From Setophaga petechia (lineage: Eukaryota; Chordata; Aves; Passeriformes; Parulidae): a stretch of 64,000 nt of DNA. The translations under genes and the position numbers were made by a program. The notes below the pieces were generated by a model, which saw only the letters and a program-made list of their open reading frames with translations, ran no database searches and was not told the DNA's origin. Positions within the stretch are counted from its first letter, which is position 1; the number at the start of each line of letters is the position of its first letter. This document shows, piece after piece, positions 41,301 through 54,630 of the stretch. The stretch lies in assembly GCA_024362935.1 (NCBI GenBank), contig JANCRA010000039.1, positions 5,829,040 through 5,893,039 of the forward strand. The letters are read 5' to 3'.

Positions 41301-44300
41301 AGACATGACAGTGTAAGATATTCCCCTTTTCACTGGCAGTGCAGGGCTGGGCAAGTGCCTCTTTGAAGGCTGACTGCAGAGAGCAGGAGACTGTTTCAGC
41401 TGGTCACTTTGGATTGATTGAATTTTTTCAATCGGAATTTTGTAGTATTTCTTCCTCTTTCCAGTCTCTTTTTGTGATGTGCTTTTGTTGTTTATTTTTC
41501 CCAGTGCTGGGCCTGCTTGGCTGCTAGTGCCCCCTGAGATGATGCTGGGGGGAAGAACTCTTGTGCAACCAGGTCAGCAGCTGCTCCTTGCCCTCTCCAG
41601 CCCTTCCTGGGCAGGGAATTTAGGGACAGGCTCTGCTGACACCGGAGATGACTTGGCTTGAGGGAGATGAGAGTGTGACTGGCCCCATTAAGCGTTTTAA
41701 CAAACAACCTGAGGGTTCCTCATCTGCCCTCGTGAGCTATGGCAGGGGTCAGGGGCTTCTTCAGTCTTCATTTCATCCAGCAAGTGGCTGTGGGTGGCTG
41801 TACCGGCTTTTACTGCTCTCCTAGGAGCATTCATCCTGCCCTTGCTTTAGGGAGAATTTTTTTCTACTTTTTGATTTATAAAACCGATGTTTATAAAGAC
41901 TTTTCTTCAGAGCTGTCTTTCATCTCCTCGCTTATACACATGCTTTGCCCAGGAGTTTTCAAGAAATAGAAGGAAGTTCAGTTAGCACTTGTCCTCCTTC
42001 CTCCTCAGGCAGTCTTACAGCCTTGATGTGAGTTGCCCAAGAGCTTGGTGAAAAGGGATAACTGAACAGAGCTCGTGGGAGTTTGCACAATCCTCCCTCT
42101 GCCGAAAAGCAGTGGGGGAAAAAGGGTCAGGTCATTCACTGTCTCTTGGAGCTGTACTCCCCCGAGGGTAAAATCTAGCTTTTGTTCTCTGAACACCGCC
42201 TTTGACTCCACATAGGAGGTAACTGCAGGCTCAGGCTTGTTTCTTGTGGGCAGGAGAACAAATCATTTGTTGCAGTAACACCAAGTTTTTGCAGAATATT
42301 GATCCCATAGTACATGGGCATTTAGGCTGAGCTATTTTTCCTCTTTAAGGCAGGGATTTCCCCATTATACAATGCATTATAACAGCCTCTGTGCTATACA
42401 CCCTACAAGTGTACCTTGGCCCTGTCCCTCCTGGTTGTCTCCTAATGTTGGAATGGAGGAGCTAAAGTCATGGAGAAAGGCGGAGAGGAAATGAGGAGGG
42501 ACAGAGAACATGGGGGGCTGCCTGGGGAGGAAGACAGCGCGGTGGGAGGTAGCTGCTGGAGTAGAGAGAGGTTTGTGGGAGATGGAGAGAGAAACCAAGG
42601 TAGGAACTGCAGTGCTCAGGAGCTGTGGTTCGAGGGGAGATTGCTGCATTTCCACTGATGATCAGACCTCAGGGAAAGCCTCAATGATTTTAAAATGATT
42701 TTCCCTATTGTTGCTTCTCTTGATTCATTGACCTCCCCCTTGGCCTCCAGCACAATGTCTCAGTGCTTCTACCCTGCCTGATTTTTACTTCTCAAACCCA
42801 TCCCAGCTCTCCTCCTTCCCACTTGTCTCAAATTTGCAGTGGGAGCCATCTCCTCCCTTCTGTGGTATTGCCTTTGCCATTCTCCCCCCTCATTTCTTTG
42901 GTAGCTCCTCTTTTTATTGCTTCTGTTTCAGTTCCATAAACTCTTTGCATTCCAGCTGTCAGAGATGGAAGTATACAGCTGACTGCTGTTGTAAACACAG
43001 AACATTCCTTTGTGGACACCTCAGTTACAGCTTAGTTTCTCTGAGCTCTTCTAAACAATTTTCATTCTGCAGGATTAGACTCTTTTCTGCTGATTGTTTT
43101 GAAGAATGACCTCTTTAATTTTAATTCTCTCTTTCTCATTTGTTTGCTCTTTTCAGCCAGTTGAGAGAGTTTATCTACAAACTGATTTGGTTGTGTTACT
43201 TCACAGCTATTTATACTTTTTAATGTTGCAGAAAGACCAAGCCCAGTTGCCATCTCTCCATGAACTGCAGAGTCTATATTCTGTCCAGGCATGCTGATAT
43301 ATCTGTGTAGTTTTCAGTGCAGGTGAATGATGGTAGGACCAGGATGTGCCAGCTCTACAGGGCTGGTGCAGGCTCCTTCCCCACCAGGTGTCCCTTGGAG
43401 GGATGGAGGCTCTGCCTGTTCTGCCTGCTGGTATAGACACACATGTGTGTGCCCTGGGGGGTACCAAGGTTGTCCATGTGCCCCAAGCCACTGCATAAAC
43501 TTTCCAAGTCCTTTTGGAAGTCTTCCTGATTTCGACCCACTGAAGCATCTGCCTGTGGTTCCCACTGGTGCAGGAATGTGCATCAGGTATTCCCAATGCC
43601 ATTGGGAATTGGATTATGGCAGGCTCATAATCCCTCCAGATGGGGAGAACTGTATTGATAGGTTATATTAAATAGCCTCTTCTCTTTTTTTTCCCAGTGC
43701 CCTGCACACAAAGATGCCCTCGGTGTCTCCCAAGGTGACCAACAGCTACATCCAGGGACCCACAGACCTTCCCCTTCTTGACAAAACCGTGGGCCAATGC
43801 CTGGAGGAGACTGTGGAGCGCTTTCCTGACCGTGAGGCCTTGGTCTTCTGCCGGGATGGGGTTCGGAAGACATTTGCTCAGTTCAAAGAGGAGGTGAGTG
43901 CCTTGTTCATTCCTCAGGTGATTGGATGACAGCAGCAAGTGTGATGGAGGAACGGGAAACATTTCTCAGTTTCATTGCTCAGCTCAGGACTGAGATGAGT
44001 TGAGTGTGGCCCTTCATGCTGGTGCAGAGGAAGCAGCACATTTCCAGCATGTACCAATGGGCATGAGCTGCCTTCATTCTTCTCTGAGCCTTGGGATGAA
44101 AGGGGGGAGGCAGCATATGCAAAATGCCGACATCCCATAATGAACATTCATTATTAAAAATTATCACACTTACGTGATGGGTTATGGGCTGAGTCCTGGT
44201 GCTTTTCTCAATTGGAGTAGACTTCACCTTTTGGAGTAATCACTCTGGCTATCAGAGGTCCTGAGTGTGGGGAAGATTTTTATCAGGCATGAAGGCAATG

Positions 44301-47300
44301 GAGCAAAGTAAAGGACTAGGGCTCAATATCATATGCACAGATCTGTGTGGGTGTGTGCATATACAAATATATGGTTCTCTGTTTTTGGAATGGAGGGACT
44401 AACTACCTGGAAAGTTTCTAATAAATGTATGATATGATCTTTGATAGGAAAGAATTGTTTGGTAGGTTTTTAGGCTTACTATGGTTTTGATCGCATCCAT
44501 TCACATAAACAAGATTAGCTGTATCCCCCTTAATTTTAAGAAGTAGGCCGTAATTCAGAACTAAATCAAATTGTTCCTTAGACTCATATCTCCTATAAGG
44601 CAGATTTTATAAATTCCAAGAACTTAACAAAACTATAAAACCTTTCCTGAATGCCTCAGTGCATTTATACATACATTTGTGAACCTGAAACATGCTTACC
44701 ACCCTGCAAAATAAAGTAGTCGTTAATATAGTGGCTGAACTTGAGTTAATGAATCACAGAATCACAGAATCATTAATGTTGGAAAAGGCTTCAAAGACTG
44801 AGACTTTGGCTGATCACGACAATGTCAAGTAGGTGAGAGTACTGAGTGCAACATCCAGTCATTTCATTAAGGCCTCCAGAGACAGGGACTCCAAAACCTC
44901 GCTGGGAAGTCCTTTCCAATATTTAATATTTAACCTTTTCAGTGAAGAAATTCCTCCTGTTTTTAGCCTGACTCTAGCGTGGTGCAGTTTGTGGCCACTT
45001 CCTCTCTTCCTGGACCTTGTTACCCAGGAGAAGACCCTGACTGCCATCTGGCTGCACTCTTGTCAGGGAGTTGTAGAGAGGAAGAAGGTCCCCTCTGATC
45101 CTCCTTTTCTCCAGGCTGAGCCCCTGTCATGGTTTGACACCGGCACAATGCCAGTGCCCCCCATGAGAACATCCTCTCCCTGGTGTCTGCTGTGAGGTGG
45201 TACCCGGAATAAGCAAAGCAGGCTCTTACCTAGGGAAAGGAAAAAAAAAAACTTTATTAACCAAACTACAAAAACTAAACTACAAAGAAAGGAAAAAAAA
45301 AAAACAAGGAAAATGAAAACTGCACAGGGACATCTCCCCCCTCCTCCTCCCACCAAATTCCCAATACATTTACATTTCCCAAAATTATCAACACTGGGTC
45401 TGGCACTACCCTTTGGATAATCAAATCCTCAGTTCATCAAGAGTAGAAGGAGTCCTTGTGCCATGGACTGCCTGTCACATATAGCACTGCCCAGAGATCC
45501 TTTTGCCATTGTGACATCTTCCTTCCATGCCCGGTGCTCTCACCACCGTGCATCCGTGCATGGGTAAGGCTGCTCGAGGGTGGTCTTTTAAAGGATGCCT
45601 CGACCCGTTCCAAGCAGAGCAAAGTCTCATCTCTGGGGCCTTTGTCCCCCCCCATTTCTTTTACACCCCCTGGGGCCGAGGGGTCTCAACACTGAACTCT
45701 CTTGGCTCTGGGACCTTTGTTCCCCCCCCATTTCTTTTACACCCCCTGGGGCCCAGGGGTCTCATCACTGAACTCTTTTGGCTCTGAGCCCTTGCCTCCC
45801 CCTAGAATGCAGTCTCTGTATCACAAGGAAGCAGTCCATGGCTATACAAAAAAGAGTCCAGCAAACATGCCACTCCATCTTCTCCATTCCTCCAACATCT
45901 TGCACTTGCCAGACTCCATCACTGGCCCATTTCCTCCTTCATCCTCTACTCTTATCTCTCTTCTAGGAAGGGTTAATGTTCTGTAAGGTTTTCATTGTCC
46001 AAAAAAGGGTTAAAAGCTCGGGCTCTGACCGCCCGGAGACTCCCACAGCGGCTGGACACCTTCTCGCTGCCCCCCCCCCCTTCTCCTCAGCCGTGCTGTC
46101 TGCTGCTGGCACATGATATCAAGTTTCAAGGTAACTCAGTCTCAAGCACAGGCTGCACTCTCTCTCCGTCTCCAAAGGTGGGGAGGGCAGGGGAAACGGG
46201 GGGCTGCTCGGTGCTTCCCGGTACTTCATTCTTCCACCCCTCAGGGTCAGGCCTCCCTCTCCTGGGCCGCATGGCTTTCCCCTCCCCCGCCCAGCAGCAG
46301 ACACCAGGCAAGGGGGGTCTGACTTGCTCCCTCGCCAGAACCCAAAAGAACTCCCAGGGCAGAGAGCTCTGTTTTTAACTCAGAGTGTTCTCAGAGGTGG
46401 ATCCAATGCTCCAGTGGCCAAACCAGGTGCCAATATTAAAATCCAAATACCTATTGGTGACCACAGCATAAACAGCATATCCCAGAGGTCCCATTTCTGG
46501 TCAAACTACCACAGCCCCTCCAACTTCCCCAGTCACTCCTCACAGGACTTATGAGGACAGGAACCCAGAACTGGTCAAAAATCCCTTGATAGAATTTTCT
46601 TCACCCAAATCCTTTTTGAAGTAAGTGCTACAACGGTGTGGATGGGCCCAGCATATGGGTAAGGCTTGGTCCTAAGTGGAATTGATGAGAAACTTGGCAA
46701 TTGTCTTTGGGCAAGAAGTAACTTGAAACAACATAATTGCCTATTTTGATTTCCTTCCTGCTTTGTTGTATTGTTCCAGGTTTGTTAGTTTTATGCTTTC
46801 AGTCAACCTGCTCAGCAGGGGCTGGTCTGTGCTCCAGGCTCAGAAGCTGCTGCAGGCATGGGCTGATGGACTGTTCTGGGGAGACACAGTCTGTTGCATT
46901 TCAGTTACTAAGATGTTGCTTTTTCTCCAGAAAGCAGTGCCTGGAGACCAGTATCCCCCACTGCATCCTGTGTGTGATCCTCAGGCTCTTGTATTTTTCA
47001 GGTGGACCAAGCAGCAGCTGGACTTCTGGCCCTTGGCCTGAGGAAGGGAGACCGGCTGGGGATGTGGGGACCCAATAAATATGAGTGGGTTCTTATGCAG
47101 TTTGCAACTGCCCAGGCAGGAATCATCCTGGTAAGGAATTTACTTTTAGCAGTCTATTGGGAAAGGAAATAGAGACAAAGAAGCAATAGGAAATACTGGA
47201 GATTAAAGTTTGTTTGTTTTTTCATGCTCTTACATGGCATGTCATCTATAGCTGAATCAATTATTTAAGGAAGACCTGTGCAGCTCTCTGCATCTTTGTC

Positions 47301-50300
47301 CTCCACTCTCTAGGGAAGCAGGCTGCAGAGGGAGGAGGAGAAAAAAAGTGCTTACAACAGCTGTTAATAGGAAATGTGCTTTTCTCTACAGGACCATTTT
47401 GATGTAGGATATTGCTGCCCTAACCAGTTACCAGCTGGTTAGATCCCTTTGAAATGTATTGCTCCGTGGAACAAAGGCTCACTTAAAAATCTTGTCCAGG
47501 CTGCATATGCCTAAAGCCAATTTTCATTTGATAGCATGACCAAAATACACCTTATTTAGGCAGTGTACTGTGTTGAGATCTGTACCCTGCCTTCTGCTTC
47601 ATTTCCTCCATCTTGGTTCATTCCAGTGTCTGCAGGAATAGGGTAGAAGAGTGTGGCTCGGTAGGAACCTGTGGGTGAACTTAACTCCAGTGGCCACTCT
47701 GTGGAGAGCTGGGTAGAAGGTGTTATCATGGTTGTCCATCAAGAAACCTGACTTGCACAAGAATTTTGATCTAGTTTAGTGGATTGGATCAGCTAGATCA
47801 ACTGGATCAACCCCTGTGAGACAGGAGGTCTGGTTTCTGTTCCTGAAGCTCTGTTTTGACTATGTGACCTCACATAAATCTCTTTTCCAACTGTTTTCTT
47901 TCACACAAACACAGAATTCAGATACATTTTCTGTGAATGCGGAATCCCTGTGGTGGTGAGCTGTTAGTTCTGTGTTGGAGGAGAGGCTCTGAGTGTGGCT
48001 TAAGCCTGGAGGAACTTTTCTGTTGGAATCTGTGCTAGGGGGGAGCGTGTTCAAGGCAAGAAGGTGATCAAATTCTTGTTTCTGGCTCTTCAGGTGTCTG
48101 TGAATCCAGCCTACCAGGCCTCTGAGCTGGAGTTTGTGCTCAGGAAGGTTCGTATGGCATGAACTGTCTGTTGAAGGGGATTGGTGGGGACATGAGCAGC
48201 CAATGAGCTGCTCAAGATTTGGGTGTACAGGAAAAGCTGGCTGGAGAGCAGGGCTCGTGTTGGATGTGTACAGGGGATGAAGCTGCAATTCTGTGGCCAC
48301 ATTTCTTGCTGTGGCTTCCACCCTGTCTGATGGAAACTGCTATATCCTTCTCATCCCTCTCTCTCTGCTAACAGCCAGGTACTGCCAGTACTACCCCAAC
48401 CCAGCCCCCACTGTCAGCAATCATTTACCAGGGAATGGGGGAAAAAAATGTAAGACTTGATACCTCCTCTTTGCCCCTCCTGCTCAGGGCAAAAATCACC
48501 AGCTGGGATCTCAGCCTTGAAAATAGAACCACAGAAAGGACCTCATTTTAACCTCAGAAAGGACCAGTCTACTTGGTAGCTTGATTTCTCCTTCCCAGGT
48601 TTGTCCAGAGCTGGCTGGCCTTGGATTTAAGCTGGTTTAAGTCCTACGTATTGCCACTGTTTAAAATCTCTCTGCTGTCTGATCCTGCTGCTTCATCTAC
48701 CCTTGGATACCTGCCTGGGTTTGAGTTTGTGATGTGCAGAGCACTGATCAATTTAAACTGTTCAGGCTCCCTTGCTCAAATAATGAGAAATTCAGATTAT
48801 TAAATATTTGATGGCTAAAAATTAAGATTAAGCAGCTATTTTTTTCATTGTGATTTGTTCAGCTAATTTTTTCATTGTGATTTGTTCAGCTATAAATTAA
48901 AGGCTGATATTAGAAGAGAGAGAGCCACTTCTGAATGTTCCCAGCACCACCCAAGTTATTTTTACCTAGAAAGGGGATAATTTTTAGCAAAAGTCTTTTG
49001 TATCAGTACCTGTGTAATGGGTTGTTGGGCTGCAATTTGAATTCTCGTTGCATCCTGTCTTTAATCCTCTCTGCAGTCCTGCTGGTCACTCCTATTCTCA
49101 TGCATAAAGGTTGAACTCACTTCTGCAGTGGAATACCATGTCTTCCAGGCTGGATGTCCTTGGGCTTCTCTGTCCTACTGGAATGTGCAACTTGCTTCTT
49201 CCCTTTTTCCCCAGCAAGGCTTTTGTTTTCATCTCCTCTGATTTTCTTCTCTAATGTAATCTGGAATGTTGATGGGATAAGAGCAGAAATGTGCTTCAGC
49301 TCCACTGGGAATTGCTCCTGTCTTGCCCTTTCAGATTTGCCAGCATTCCCAGATTTATTAGGCACCTTTGGCACTGGAATCTCTGGAGTTCCTCATCACC
49401 CTAAGGATTTGTTTATGTTTGTTTATTTGCATAATAAAATTTCTGAAGTCTTTAGGGCTTTTCCTGTTGGATCCTGTCCATCTGTGCAGTCCAATTGGTG
49501 TCTATGGAAATATATGTGGAATAACCATTCCTTGGATTCCTACTGTATTTCCAGGCCGTGGTAAAAGCAAACTGATATCGAGTTTTCATATTTTACATTC
49601 TTTGAAGACAGGTCTGCTGCCATTCCGGTTGAGACCATGTGGGAGAGGCCCAACCAGAGACTCTTTATCTTGTACAACATCAGCCCTTCAACCTGCCCTC
49701 CTCTCCCCACACAGCATCTATTTTTCAGAGCTGGTTCAACCAGAATTGTGGTTTAAAGGAATTAGTAGTAAAAAGTTGCAGAGGCCCAAAACAGCCTCAG
49801 TCCCCTGGGTTCTGGGCAGCCTGTTCCAGAAAATAGAGCAAATGTTTATCTTCCTTTCTGACAAAGCCCAGAGGGTACTTACAAATAATTTATTGGAGTA
49901 GCCTTTGTCTCCTTATTTCCCAGACTCTGGGAAAATAATGAGAACAGCTGAATAAATATGTAAATAGTTTATTGGACACAAATACATTTTTTGGAAGATG
50001 AAAACAGTTTGCAAATCTGGGTCAAATTCAGAAAAATCTTCACTGCTGAAAAAGAAACAAAAATTCTTGGAGTAATTAAGGTGTTTTGTTTTGGGATTAT
50101 GTAAATGTAAGAGTCGAATGAAAAATGTTTTCATTTTAAAAATAGCTAGTGCTTTAAAAAGAGGTGGAAAATTCTTCAGAAAAGGAATACCTCAAAAATT
50201 CCACAAAAAAAACTTGGCTTGATTTGAGAGGCAGATTTTGGAAGTCCTTGTTTTTCCAAATTTCCTCAAAAATCCTTGTTCCAGATCAACACAAATTAAT

Positions 50301-53300
50301 TTGGTTTAACTTTATTTATTTATTTATTCATATTTTGGGACTGGGCTTTTTTTTTAGATTTGAGACTCATAATCTGAAAAAACAGTTGTTTGCCTTGTGC
50401 TCACAACAAAGGGTGTCAATCCTGGGCAAGGAGGGAACCTTAGGCTACAGCTCTAATTTCTTGACCAGCAAAAATCATCCTGAATCCAGCACTGAGGAAG
50501 AGCAGAGCACTGGCTGCACAGCTGGATCCAGGCTTGGGATGCTGGTGTGCAGTGGCAGCACAGCACTGCTTTGGGAATGCACAGCTGTAAGGGCTCATTT
50601 ACTTTAGTCATTGGGGAATCTCCCTGTTCCTGTACTGGGAGTGGCTGCTCTTAATCATGTCCTGACCAACAACCCAACAAGGCTGTTCATGAGTTTCTGT
50701 CTTCCTTCACAGGTTGGCTGTAAGGCATTGGTGTTTCCCAGTCAATTTAAAACACAGAAATACTATGATATTCTAAAGCAGTCATGTCCTGAGCTAGAAA
50801 AATCCAGTCCAGGGGGAATAAAGAGCAAAAGGTGAGTTAGGAACATCTGGTGTCTTTGCACTGACCTCACGGCCATGTCCTGCCTTGGGTCCCCTCAGCT
50901 GCACAACACAGGTTTTGCTGAAGAAGGACTCACAGGAGGTCTCATCTGAAGAGAACAAGTTAGGCTGGCCCAGAGGTTTGCCCTGACCAGTGTGTGCCTG
51001 TCTGGGCACTTTCTTTTTGTTCTTTTATTATTGATGGTATTTTTCTCTCTGCCAGGCTACCTGACTTATCCATTGTCATCATGTGTGACTCGAAGCTGCC
51101 TGGAACCTTCCACATGGATGAAGTGATGCAGGCTGGGGACAGCAGCCACCTGAAGCAGCTCAGAGCCATGCAGCAGACGCTGTCCTGCAATGAGCCCATC
51201 AACATCCAGTTCACTTCGGTAGGTGCCCTGCCAGCTCCATGTCCTGGGGTTGGGTTCCTCACTGGGAACACGGGGAAAGATGTGTGCAATGCCACATGTC
51301 ACATTTTCTTCCTGTTTCCCTCTGAGACTAAGCTTCCAGCTTCTGCAGTAGGATGGAAAAAGTGTTCTACCATTTCCCCTTCTTCCATTCTTTTTGTTCA
51401 GCCCTTTGTCAAGGGCTGATGGAGATGAGACAGTGCCAGGTGAACTCTGTTCAGCTGAAATTGGGCTATTTTTTGTGATTCAGGTGCTGTTAAAAAAGTA
51501 AAACCAATCTCCCAGGTCTGATAGGAGAAAAAAGTGGAAGATCACTCCAGAGGTTGCCAGAAGGAATCTCCCCTGAGCTCATCCTCAGAAAAGGTGGTGT
51601 TATTGCATAATTCCCTGTGTCTTCCAGGGAACAACGGGAAGCCCTAAAGGAGCCACCCTCTCCCACAGGAACATTGTGAATAATGCCTATTTGGTTGGTC
51701 TGAGGCTGGGGATCACAGACCAGGTGGGTTTGGTGGGAACAGGGTTTGGGGAGGCCTTCACTGCAATGGAGAGACCACATGTGGAGAATGCTGGTGTTTA
51801 TTCAGTGGAAGGGCAGGATGTTTTACTGCAAATGACATTGAGGGATATTAATGCATAACATTTTGCATTTCAGAGGAGTTAATTGATCTTTCATTTTATT
51901 TTCATGTGAAGGGTTTTTTTTTTAGGCAAAAAAAGCTATCTTTTTATGGGGGACAAGCATGAAATTAATCCCTTTTCATTTTGGTGAATACTCATTTCAA
52001 GTAATTACAAGACTGGATAATAGCTTTGTATTCTGTTGACTGAAGTTTTAATTTGATTTACATGACTTGGTTTCATGTCATGTTTATAGTCTTAAAGCTC
52101 TTATCAGGATATGACCTCTCTTTTTGTGGTCTTAAAGAAAATGTTAATGACAAATATTTTCTTTCAAAGTTCTGAAGTACTTATTTCTAACACATCAGCT
52201 TTGATCCAGAGAATAGATGAGTTGTTTCAAATCAGTCTTCAGAGCCTTTAGTGATTAAAAAAAAAAAAAAAAAGTAAAATTAATAGCTTGTGCCAAATCC
52301 TGCACATTTCATGCCTCTCACAACACTCCCATTCATCTCTTTTGGTATATAATGTATAAACAATAGCAGATCAAGGAGTCCAGCAAAGAAGAGACATTGC
52401 AAAATTACAGGATGAAATAGTGACATTAAAAACTTCCCAAACTGATTTTTATTAAAGGCAGGATGTGTCAGTTGTGTTTTCAACTAACAGGAGCACAGTG
52501 GACTGTCAGATTTCCAGCCAAGGGGATCAGGAAAAATGTCACTGCTCAAATCTTTGCTCTTCAGCAGGGAGATGGGCTGGACACACACTGGGAGGTCTCC
52601 TCACTGTTTTCTGGTTGATCCCAGGAGAGTCGCTGTGCACTCCCTGCTCCTCTCTACCACTGCCTGGCGTCGGTGGGAGGCTGCATGGTGATGGCTCTGC
52701 ATGGCACCTCCTGCGTCTTCTCATCACCCAGCTTCGAGGGCAAGGCTGTGCTGGAGGCCGTGTCTCAAGAGAAGTGAGAGCCTGTTTTGCTAAGGAGCAG
52801 TTCTTGGCTCGTGGCTCTGCTCCTTCCCTTGCCCCACCTGCCAGAACCTTGCTTGTCCTCTCCCTTCCCACAGTAGGAGAGGCAGATTTGCTGCAGCACT
52901 CAATTGCACAGGCACTTCAGGAGCCAAAGTCTGCCTTTTCAGCTGTGCTTGGGAGTGTGTGTCATCCTTCTTCTGAAATTAAGGAATCCTTCCTGTCACC
53001 ATAGGGCTTTGCTTGAGAAGCATAGTGCTGTCTTGGTTTGCTGTGGCTGCTGTGTTTTCACAGCTGAACACCTGCCCTCCTTTTCCAAGTCCAGTTCTGC
53101 TGCTGGGATAGTGTTTCCATGTTGTTCCTCAAGTATAACTTGGGAAGGGAAAGATGCTGTCTGCATCATACATGTACAAAAGTCTCTGTATTTTATGCAG
53201 ATGTATGTCTGTGTATGCTGAGGAGCAGCTCATCTGCTGTGCTTGCCTCCGTGCTGCTGCTCTGCAGCCCCAGATGGGACAGGAGGGGATGGGACAGTAC

Positions 53301-54630
53301 AGGATGGGACAGGATGGGATGGGTGCTGGGCTGGGGCTGCCCCCAGTTTCCACCTCTGCAGCTTTGCCTTTTTATCCCTTCTTTCTCAAGATGCTCCTTC
53401 CTCCTTGGCACACCCACCATGTTCATAGACATACTCTCCCAGCCGGACTTTGACTCCTATGACCTGTCAACTCTCCGGGGAGGTAAGTCCCAGAATTCAA
53501 ATGGAAAAATCCTGAGAACCAGGATATTCCTGGTTCCCTGCTGGGAGGCCATGTTTTTAGTTTTGTGAGCACACATCTCTTCTGATGGGAAGAATTTAGT
53601 TGCATGAGCCTTGTGTTTCCTCTGTTAATTTGATGCTGCATTTCTTTTCCTTGGGGAATCCTTCCATCATTATGTATTTTAGGACTCCTTCTGAAGGCAG
53701 TCTTGGGAAGGACCTTTTTATTTTAGCAGTAAGGGGGTCGGTGTCAGGAAGAGCTTGATTTTTCTTGTCTCTCCAGCCACCACCATGTGGCAGCAGATGC
53801 CTTCTGTGTCTCAGACTAGTGCAGTCCGTAAAGCAGAGCCCAGCTCAGATTCTTTCTCAGACCTGAAGTTTCCTGCTTGTTTCTGAAGTCATTCATCCTC
53901 ATGCTGGAGGGTGTGATACCATGTGCTGGAGCTTCCTCTCTTGTCCCAGCCCACCTTGGAAATAGCTGGGCAGACCACCAGTCCTTTTGAGGCAATAATA
54001 GTACGGAGAGAAGGTGGTGCTGGAGCATAAGGAAATATTTTAGCAAGTTACCTAATCATCTCTGCTATGTGCAAAACAATCCTGTCTTCATCCTGTTCTC
54101 CACCAAAGCCCATCTATTACCCTGCTCTTTTGCTTTGTCATCCTAGGTTGGAACAGGTGGCAGTGGGATCTACCCTCTCCCAAAAGAGCTGTTCTGTGCA
54201 AGGCAAGAGGAAAGGTTTTTGGTTTTATGGTGATGATCAATGAGAGTGTTTGTCCCACTCTAAAACTGTGTCTCTTTCTGCTATGAATCTTTCAATTTTT
54301 GGGGAAATGTAGGTTGGACTAGGTTTGAGCTATAGAGTTTACTTTCCTGTTGAGAAAGGCAAATTGGCCTTGCTGCAGCCTTTGCTTCTAGTACAACTAG
54401 GATCTGTAATAAAGAGATTTAGGAAGTATTTTGACAGGAACCAGTGTATCCCCCAGGTCTTGCCAACATTAAATCTGGGAGTGGAGAGCCGTTTGAGGGA
54501 CCACTCCTGGGAATAAATAGCTAGTTTCCAAGGTATTTTCCTCTTCCTTCCAGGAATTATTGGAGGTTCTCCTGTTCCCTCTGAGATCATGAGGACAATT
54601 ATCACCAAGATGCACATGCCAGAGGTTGTG
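38245..54630 (+). CDS. ACSF2: Acyl-CoA synthetase family member 2, first ten exons (continues past the window)
   Basis: ACSF2 is a mitochondrial medium-chain acyl-CoA synthetase: fatty acid, ATP and CoA give acyl-CoA via an acyl-adenylate. Ten exons join in frame: 38245-38330, 43698-43893, 47002-47130, 48094-48147, 50713-50831, 51056-51218, 51628-51723, 52625-52773, 53391-53482, 54554-54630. They encode 387 of about 615 residues. The N-terminus, with many Arg and almost no acidic residues ([20 protein letters not shown]), fits a mitochondrial presequence. Family landmarks are [38 protein letters not shown], the ATP-binding loop [10 protein letters not shown] split across exons 6 and 7, [13 protein letters not shown] and [12 protein letters not shown]. 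The YGTTE adenylation motif and C-terminal lid are absent here and should lie right of 64000, because the next intron holds CHAD. The exon 4 donor (AAG|GTTCGT) is weak. Confidence 0.93.
38331..43697 (+). other. ACSF2 intron 1
   Basis: This 5.4-kb intron separates the presequence exon from the body of the gene. No further in-frame exon, RNA gene or clear repeat was found. Confidence 0.6.
44751..45124 (-). mobile_element. CR1 LINE, antisense, part interrupted by an LTR
   Basis: This begins with tandem TCACAGAATCACAGAATCAT, the reverse complement of the CR1 3' octamers. It continues through TCCTTTCCAATATTTAATATT, GAAGAAATTCCTCCTG and TTTTCTCCAGGCTGAGCCCC in CR1 order. The element is broken at 45124 by the LTR and resumes at 46514. 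Confidence 0.9.
45125..46513 (-). mobile_element. Solo LTR inserted into CR1, with 5-bp target duplication
   Basis: The + strand starts TGTCATGGTTTGAC and ends GTCAAACTACCACA, an 11-of-14 terminal inverted repeat. GCCCC occurs immediately before (45120-45124) and after (46514-46518), a perfect target-site duplication. TTTATTAACC at 45250 reads GGTTAATAAA on the minus strand, so the LTR is in minus orientation with its poly(A) signal near its 3' end. An internal 75-bp direct repeat lies at 45631-45781. No retroviral genes are present. It sits in ACSF2 intron 2. Confidence 0.88.
45631..45781. repeat. 75-bp tandem duplication inside the LTR
   Basis: Units 45631-45705 and 45706-45781 both run from CTCTGGG through CATTTCTTTTACACCCCCTG to GAACTCT. 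A third copy begins at 45782 but decays quickly. Confidence 0.88.
46514..46560 (-). mobile_element. CR1 LINE, second part after the LTR
   Basis: TCCAACTTCCCCAGTCACTC and CTCACAGGACTTATGA continue the CR1 sequence that stopped at 45124, which shows the LTR landed inside an existing CR1. The far boundary is approximate. Confidence 0.75.
48834..48887. repeat. 27-bp tandem duplication
   Basis: Two copies (48834-48860 and 48861-48887) of a unit beginning AGCTA and ending TCATTGTGATTTGTTC lie in ACSF2 intron 4. Confidence 0.85.
50308..50334. repeat. TTTA microsatellite
   Basis: A short run of TTTA tetramers lies in ACSF2 intron 4. Confidence 0.8.
52257..52273. repeat. Poly(A) tract
   Basis: An uninterrupted A-run lies in ACSF2 intron 7. 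No adjacent SINE or LINE body was recognised, so it may be a simple repeat. Confidence 0.8.

Noticed and set aside
45527..45986. Plus-strand frames with repeated VPPxFxxxPLG segments
   Set aside because: They are translations of the 75-bp direct repeat inside the LTR, not a repeat protein.
49368..49901. 177-codon plus-strand frame in ACSF2 intron 4
   Set aside because: It has no splice context linking it to ACSF2 phases and no recognisable domain. The amino-acid content looks like translated intron.
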